From Eurosta solidaginis (lineage: Eukaryota > Arthropoda > Insecta > Diptera > Tephritidae): 64,000 nucleotides of DNA. The notes beneath the pieces are model-generated. The model searched no databases and was not told where the DNA came from. It saw nothing but the letters and a program-made list of their open reading frames with translations. The position numbers were made by a program, and so were the translations under genes. Location of the stretch: assembly GCF_040869045.1 (NCBI RefSeq), contig NC_090321.1:35337426-35401425 (forward strand). Direction: 5' to 3'. Shown here one piece after another: positions 58,111-64,000 of the stretch (positions are counted from its first letter, which is position 1; every line of letters begins with the position of its first letter).

Positions 58111-59030
58111 GCAATCTATAATAAGCCCATAGTAAAACAACAACTTATCGGCATCGGATGTTGCCGATGAAGCCCTTCTCGAATGGCTCTGTTTGTTGTT
58201 TAACTTCAGCCCTGGGCGAGCTCTAGTAAATTTAAAAACATTAGTTTTCTAGACGTACGCTTGTATGTAAAAACATCGAACATACCGAGTATTAGGTACT
58301 CACGCCTTTTAACACGCTTATAATAGCTTCACTTGTATGTTTGTAACTCTCTAGACGCGCAAAGCGACCCATCTAGCGACAAATATTTGAAGTCAGGTTG
58401 GTTAAATCACTCGCTACAAAACGAGTTGTACTTAATAGAGGAGACAGGAACCTCTGTTCTACGGCGTGTTGTTTAGTTTTTTTAAACTATACATATTTAT
58501 GTTATTATATAGTGCCTTGGAAGCTTTAGACTTTCTTCGGTTCTATTAGAACACGAAACATGCATCGCTGCTAAGTACTTGGTTGTACGGTCTCGGTTTC
58601 TCTGTTCTGTGCATCACAATAAAATATGCACTTTTCTTCCGGCTCATGATTAAGTATTTGTTTTAGCATACTTACGTGCTTGATGATATGCATATTGACT
58701 TATATGAATACACTTCTAGTAAACTTTTTAGGCATTCATTTTCAATTACTTCCTAGTTAACACATCCTTATTTATTTAAATTGTTATTAGACTTTGTCTA
58801 TTTTACGTCCGCATCAGAACTATTCAATTATTACATAAACAAAATGTAAACTGCTGAAGTCCTATTTCTTTTCTTGTTTTGTTTATGTAATACAATTTTT
58901 ACTACTAGCTTTATTAACTCGCTTGGTCTTCGTAACACTTTTCGCTCGAATATAGTATTAAAAAACGCTAATGCAATACATAGACAAAAATTGCTAGCAC
59001 ATCTTCGAACTTACTTAATTGGAGCTTTGA
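58111..59030. other. no gene recognised
   Basis: GCGACCCATCTAGCGACA at 58366 has an inverted relative at 61093 (GCCGCTAGATGGGTCTCC). Otherwise nothing recognised. Confidence 0.4.
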
Positions 59031-59770
59031 CGTTTACACCGTTCTTCGCGTGCCTTACTGGCGCCAATAGGTAGTACCAAGAGCATTTAATTTCTTTTCC
59101 ACCTGGTTCGTCTAGCGGAGGTGGGCCGGCATCTTTTTCTGCATCAATAGATGGGTTCCGATATGAACTTTTCTCTCGAACACTGCCAGAGCTGCCTCAT
59201 CTAGTGTTGTCGTAGCCCATGCTTATGCACCGTATAGCAGGACGGGTACGACAAGTGACTTGTAGAACGTGATCTTTCAATTCCATAATCAGTCCAAAGC
59301 AGAATTTGTTGGCAAGAGTGATTCTTCACTGGATTTCCAGACTACCGTTGTTATTTGTGTTAATGCTGTTTTCCAACTAAAAGAAGTCTTTTACTATTTC
59401 CAAATTATGGCTGAAAGCAGTAATGTGTTAGCTCATAAGTCTTCGAGCAACTTTCCTTTCGAACATTCCCGCAGCTGCCCACTGGTCGTGTCATAAGTCC
59501 ATGCTTCTTCACCATATAACAGCACTATAGGGGGCCACCGTGTCTGAAACCTCTTTTAGTTTCGAACGCCTCGCAGAAGTCCTCCCAATTCTGACTGAAC
59601 TCCCGGTGTGGCTCCACGTAAATCGGCAAAATCGACGAAAAAGTGATGTTTGTCAATTCTTTTTTCGCGCGTTTTTTCAAAATTTGGCGCATAGTGAAAA
59701 TCTGGACGTTGGTAGATTTACCAGCTCTGAAGCCGGGAGGACATCAAGCGGCCGGATATTGGCACGATTC
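59031..59770 (-). pseudogene. RTE-like LINE, heavily decayed copy
   Basis: Nucleotide-level match to 30180-31310: GGTTCCGATA, TTCTCTCGAACACT, GCCGTATAGCAGGACGG-like, AAGAAGTCTTTTACTATTTC, GTCTGAAACCTC, and TTTGGCGCATAGTGAAAATC. Coding is destroyed by many indels and the middle is partly duplicated near 59440-59510. Confidence 0.75.
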
Positions 59771-61920
59771 CCATTAAGAGGAAATCGTAAGCCTTTGAAC
59801 GGCTGTCGAGGTGGTCATAAAAAAGGGGTTTCTATTGCGCCTAGGTTTATTTGGCATTATTCGTTCAGCGGGGATACACTTATAAGTTTGTTTGTCACAG
59901 TTTTTTTTTTAATGATTTTGAAACAAAATTTACAAAGAAAAATTTGAAGATTATTCCATGAAACGAACTTTTGTTGGCACCCTCGTCTGTATAAATTTTA
60001 TGCGTTGTTATTGTAATAGATGTCAGTACCTTAGATTTTAAATTTTATTGCTTTTATCCTCGCCTTTTTTCATTGGGCAACTTAGAGATTAATTTAAAGT
60101 AATTGAAGACACAATTTGATTTGAGTTTTTATTGAAACAAAAAAAAAAATGTGCTCATTACTTACACAGAACATCAAACATTTCGGGGGACCTGGGAATT
60201 CTGGTCACATGAGCTGCAGCATTTGTAAAAGCAGACGTTAACACTGGCGATTCGTCATAAGATGGCTGTTCGGCGTGAGGCGTATCATTCAAAGTCAATG
60301 GAGCTTAGGTCGAGTACTTTAATGCATAGGCAGCGTACTCAATATGCATGATTATGCGCTCAACTATTACTCAAACAGAGCGTTTTTCTTATAGCTTTAA
60401 TTCGAGTTAACCGTATTTAAATTTTTTTCTTACTGTTAATTTTATATGTAATTTCGCTTCTTATTTTACTTCAAAAGGTGTTTACTAAACAAATATCATT
60501 AACCCCGTTTTTTTGTTTTTTTTACATCACCTGAGGGCCAACCTTGCATTTAACAAATTTTGTTTTGATCCTATTATTTGTTTACGAAAAACCATAAAAA
60601 AGCATGTATGAAATTGGCCTTCTTTTTTATGTTGTTGCTTATTAACTTCTATTTTTTCAACTGTGCCTTGTTTACAACACAAATAACTGTAATATATAAT
60701 ACGTGTTGGCATTTACGAAATGGTTTCTTACCGTAATCGCAGTACATTGACCCCTTGTTCACAATTTATTAGCTGTGTTGTTTTTAGATCTATAGACGTT
60801 TACTCTTAAACTTTATATGGACTACTAAGCGTCAAACCTTAAATACACCTCTGAAATTCCTGCGCATAAAATTAGTATGTACTACTAAATTTCAATACGC
60901 ATTATACTCAGATGTAACTGAAATATGTGTCTATGTTTCACCTCTACACTAATCTATGTATCACCTCTTAAAATGGTGCCTGTCCACAATTCATCGCAAC
61001 TGATTCAGCTATAGGTTATACACAGACATACAACAGAGGTTTGTGTCTCCGCTTTTCGGTACATCCTGTGCTGTAGCTAGTTATTTAACTACTGCCGCTA
61101 GATGGGTCTCCTAAGCATTATCTAAGAGAGGATAACCGTTTTTTTACGCGCAAACGTAAACGTATACGCCTGTAAAAAACACGGCTATTGTCTCTTCAGT
61201 GATCTTACGGGTGAAAAACAACTCAGCTTAAGCATAGAGGTCACCTATTTCCTTCATCACTAGACGAGAGTTACGACATCCTTCTTACTGACTTTCTTTA
61301 TCAAAGCTACTTACTACAACTTAAAAAAGGATTTGGCCTTTTCATGATCGCTCTCAGATTAATAACCTATTTTTCCCATCTAGTTTGACTTTGAGTGCTA
61401 TAAAAACTGAAGTAAACTGATGTACAGATCATACGGTCTGCCATTATAATACAATTATGGATCATGTGCACGCTCTCATATCGATGGAGTGTAACTATTT
61501 CCCAGTGATGCTTAGTGTTTTAGTGCTTGTGTTTGATGTTTTACTACAATTGCAAGGTCTTTCCAACAGATGGCGCGCATGTAGAAAGTGTATTTTGAAT
61601 TAACGTAAGTAAGCGTTGAGCTGCGTCGTGGATCATTTTGCTATAAATAAAGGGGGTTTCTCCTATAAACTTGTTTATTTATACTTCTTTTTCTTTCGAA
61701 TTTCATAAAAAACAATTTTATAGCTGAAATTATAGGTATAGAAAACGTTAGCTATCACCCAGTGACTTTTCTGGCTCCGTATCACGATCAATTCACAAAG
61801 GATCATTGAAAGACTTCAGAACCAGAGTTCGTGATATTTTTGTACACATGAGTTGTGATAGGCAGCTGTCGCTGTTGTGTTTCATTCACAACATAAGGCT
61901 AAAGGCCAAGCAGCGACATC
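59771..61920. other. no gene recognised
   Basis: Mixed AT-rich sequence including CAACAGATGGCGC near 61567, a motif common in insect repeats. No supported coding. Confidence 0.45.
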
Positions 61921-61922
61921 TA

Positions 61923-63196
61923 CAGTACAGTTGAAAAGTATTAGAACAAGATGAAAAAAGTTGTTTTTGCCAGTTTATCGTATCATTTATTAAAATATTA
62001 TTCATATATTCGCAGTAGTTTTGTACATTCAACGTAGTTCTATGATCCGGAGACATTTTTATTCAATTTTACTGCAAGTTCCATCAAAATTTATAAGAAA
62101 ACAGTGAGTATGTTATGACTGCAGCATACAATTTCGGCATTCTTTCGTTGAATGTTTTAAGTGTTTGATGTCGAATATTATTCCACGCTTCTTTCAAACA
62201 ATCCCAGAGGTCGGGTAGGCTTGTTGGCTTTAGATATCTCACACGTCGATCCAATTTTTCCCACAATAGCTCGATGGGATTTAAATCGGGGGTTTGTTGT
62301 GGCCACTCCATTGTATCAAGGTCACCTGCGACTTTTTTTCGTTCTAAGTAAGAAGTACATAGTTTTGGTGTATGTTTCGGATCGTTACCTTGTTGGTAAA
62401 TGAATCCACGGCCAATCAAATTAATGCCAGATGGTATTGCATGGCGTTGGAGTATACTGTCATACTGCTCCTTTTCATAATTTCTTCTTTTTAGTTGACC
62501 AACGTCAGCGTAGTTGGAACAGTCCCAAACCATCACTGAGCCACCACCATGTTTCACAGTTGGCACAATGCAATCTGTTTTGAATCTTTCATTGACGTTT
62601 CTGCGAACATATTGACGCCATGGCTGCCGAAAAGTTCGAATTTTGATTTGACTGACCATAAAACTGATTTCCACTGATCAATCGTCCAGTCAATCAATAT
62701 GTTATTGAGCAAACTTCAGTCTTTTCTGTTTATTTACTGGCCGTAGAAGTATCTATTGACAGCAGTACGCTCAATCATACCTTTTTCTTTAAGCCGGCCT
62801 TTGACTGTCGTGAGCGATATTGGTGAATCCAAGTCTTCATTGATTTCAGCACGAATTTCTGATGCAGATTTCCGTCGATTGGCCTTACCTATTGCATATA
62901 TTTTGTTGTCCATTCTTCCATTTGTCTTTCTTGGTCGACCAGATCGTTTTCTGTTAGTATTTTGTCCAGTTTCCCCATATCTTCTAATGGCCGTATGAAC
63001 TGAACATAGAGATTTTTTCAAAAGTTTGGCTATTTCTCTATAGCTTTTCCCTGTTTTTTGCAAAATAATCTTTTGGGCTCGTATTTCGACGGATATTTCC
63101 TTTCGCTTGACCATTTTCAATCTGGAAAAATACAATTCTGAGGCTAAACTGACAACATCTTTTTTTATCTTGTTCTAATACTTTCCGACTGTACTG
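61923..63196 (-). mobile_element. Tc1/mariner-type transposon, complete ends
   Basis: Terminal inverted repeats CAGTACAGT-x-x-x-AAAGTATTAGAACAAGAT on both sides, flanked by TA (61921-61922 and 63197-63198). Length 1274 bp, normal for Tc1 elements. It encodes a broken transposase on the minus strand. Confidence 0.92.
62084..63135 (-). pseudogene. Tc1-type transposase, inactivated
   Basis: The N-terminal half (62734-63135) has the paired helix-turn-helix: GKSYREIAKLLKKSLCSVHT and a second helix set around KSASEIRAEIN, with the GRPRK AT-hook-like linker. The C-terminal half has HGGGSVMVWDC, GNDPKHTPKL (second catalytic Asp) and DLNPIELLWEKLDRRV (catalytic Glu, 34 residues after the Asp: DD34E). 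The first Asp, normally in W-S-D-E-S-K-F, is Val (WSVKSKFELF, near 62640). At least one frame change lies nearby and returns before VMVW, and a stop separates the halves. It cannot catalyse transposition. Confidence 0.9.
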
Positions 63197-63198
63197 TA

Positions 63199-64000
63199 TT
63201 TTTGAAAAAGTAGGGTTTATTAAAGGCAGTGTGTTTTGTACACTAAAGACAAGAAATTAACAAATTATCTGGCTCACAAATTGAACCAGAGTTTCTATCT
63301 GGTTCTGTCTGGCTCAAATCGTTTTTGCATTTACATGCAAAATTTTTTATTTGGCTCAGGATCTCTGCAACCGGAGGATGGCTGTTCTTTTCTCCTTTAC
63401 GCTTCACAACAACGAACCGCAACTAGCGCAGAACTATCTCAATAGGAGACAGAACTAGTTCTAATTCTGCCGTCATGCAGTGCTTTCAACTGAATCTTAA
63501 CGCGCTTTTAACTGCTCCAGTAGTCGGTAGTTCTGGAATAGTTGCTGCCTTTAATAAATAAATTTTCAATCAGATGATAAATACGAAACTGTCAAACTAC
63601 ATATTAAAATGATAATAAACTGTGGATGTAAAGTGTACGTATTATCTCTAGTTCAAATACGCCACAAATCCGATTCACCATTTTAGAGCTATTTGCACTA
63701 AAAAAATTGATTTCTATCGCGGATCGTAACACACGATACGGCCCAGAACTTGGACGAAATCTTTGATTGGCAAAGTTACAAACTAACTGAAAGACTTCAC
63801 AAATTCGTTTTGGTTTAGACCATTTTTGTTTCGAAGGCTGTTTTGAATTTTCTTCCACATAAAAAATTAAGCATCCTTCAAATGGAATTTCGAGCTATTT
63901 ATGCTTGTACATAGTTAGACTTAAATGGATTGGGCTGAAAAGCTGCATACTCAAACAAATTCAATAAACTCTAAAAAATGTTCCAAATTCTCGTAAAATT
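63199..64000. other. no gene recognised
   Basis: Mixed sequence to the window end. The 84-codon minus frame at 63604-63858 has no recognised domain and is not called. Confidence 0.45.

Noticed and set aside
59540..59947. 135-codon plus frame
   Set aside because: Lies across a decayed minus-strand LINE copy; no motif of its own.
63604..63858. 84-codon minus frame near the window end
   Set aside because: No domain, no splice context and ordinary length for chance; left uncalled.

Overview
This is eukaryotic, AT-rich DNA with one recognisable host exon in a sea of nested transposable elements. The exon resembles the N-terminal exon of an insect Cables (CDK5/ABL1 enzyme substrate) gene, and the mobile-element mix (Ty3/gypsy, Tc1-like, Helitron/Helentron, jockey-type and RTE-like LINEs, a tRNA-derived SINE, foldback elements) fits a fly. 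An acalyptrate dipteran with a repeat-rich genome, such as a tephritid fruit fly, is my best inference. No species is proved by the sequence.

Layout: 179-1980 is a Ty3/gypsy deletion derivative with both LTRs and a 5-bp target duplication, interrupted by a SINE. From about 2640 to 4802 lie the presumed 5' leader and the first recognisable coding exon of the Cables-like gene, ending at a good splice donor. I recognise no later exon, so if the gene is intact its first intron covers the remaining 59 kb and everything downstream is intronic. About 55 bp into that intron is a foldback element carrying a second inverted-repeat element with a 9-bp target duplication. A copy of the last 40 or so bases of the exon lies 2.5 kb downstream.

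From 8.3 to 19.5 kb are three Helentron-like non-autonomous elements: subterminal inverted repeats, GTCY-rich 5' parts, internal tandem arrays, and a 3' hairpin followed by CTTACTTGTTT or a close variant. One of them sits inside a foldback that itself sits inside an older repeat. The most striking structure is at 21571-29289: a 7.7-kb foldback (FB)-like transposon whose long terminal inverted repeats are arrays of a 150-bp satellite (about 16 units on the left, 6 on the right), flanked by a perfect 9-bp duplication. Its interior holds a spliced-looking ORF, a C-terminal coding fragment, and later guests: a pogo-like end, a 1.1-kb palindrome, a LINE fragment, and a SINE split by a hAT MITE with a perfect 8-bp duplication.

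From 30 to 43 kb are an RTE-like LINE reverse transcriptase, two broken Helitron helicases (one next to a tandem array related to the Helentron arrays), more MITEs, another nested Helentron, and LINE fragments with an RNase H region. From 44 to 64 kb are a further foldback with a SINE, a Helentron, jockey and RTE-like fragments, a candidate solo LTR, a 2.8-kb zone of drifting AAATCAAAATC-type repeats, a TATCGAT-rich minisatellite, and a dead Tc1 element with complete ends. All transposase, integrase, helicase and reverse-transcriptase genes seen are interrupted or truncated. The FB-like ORF is the only open one, and it looks incomplete.
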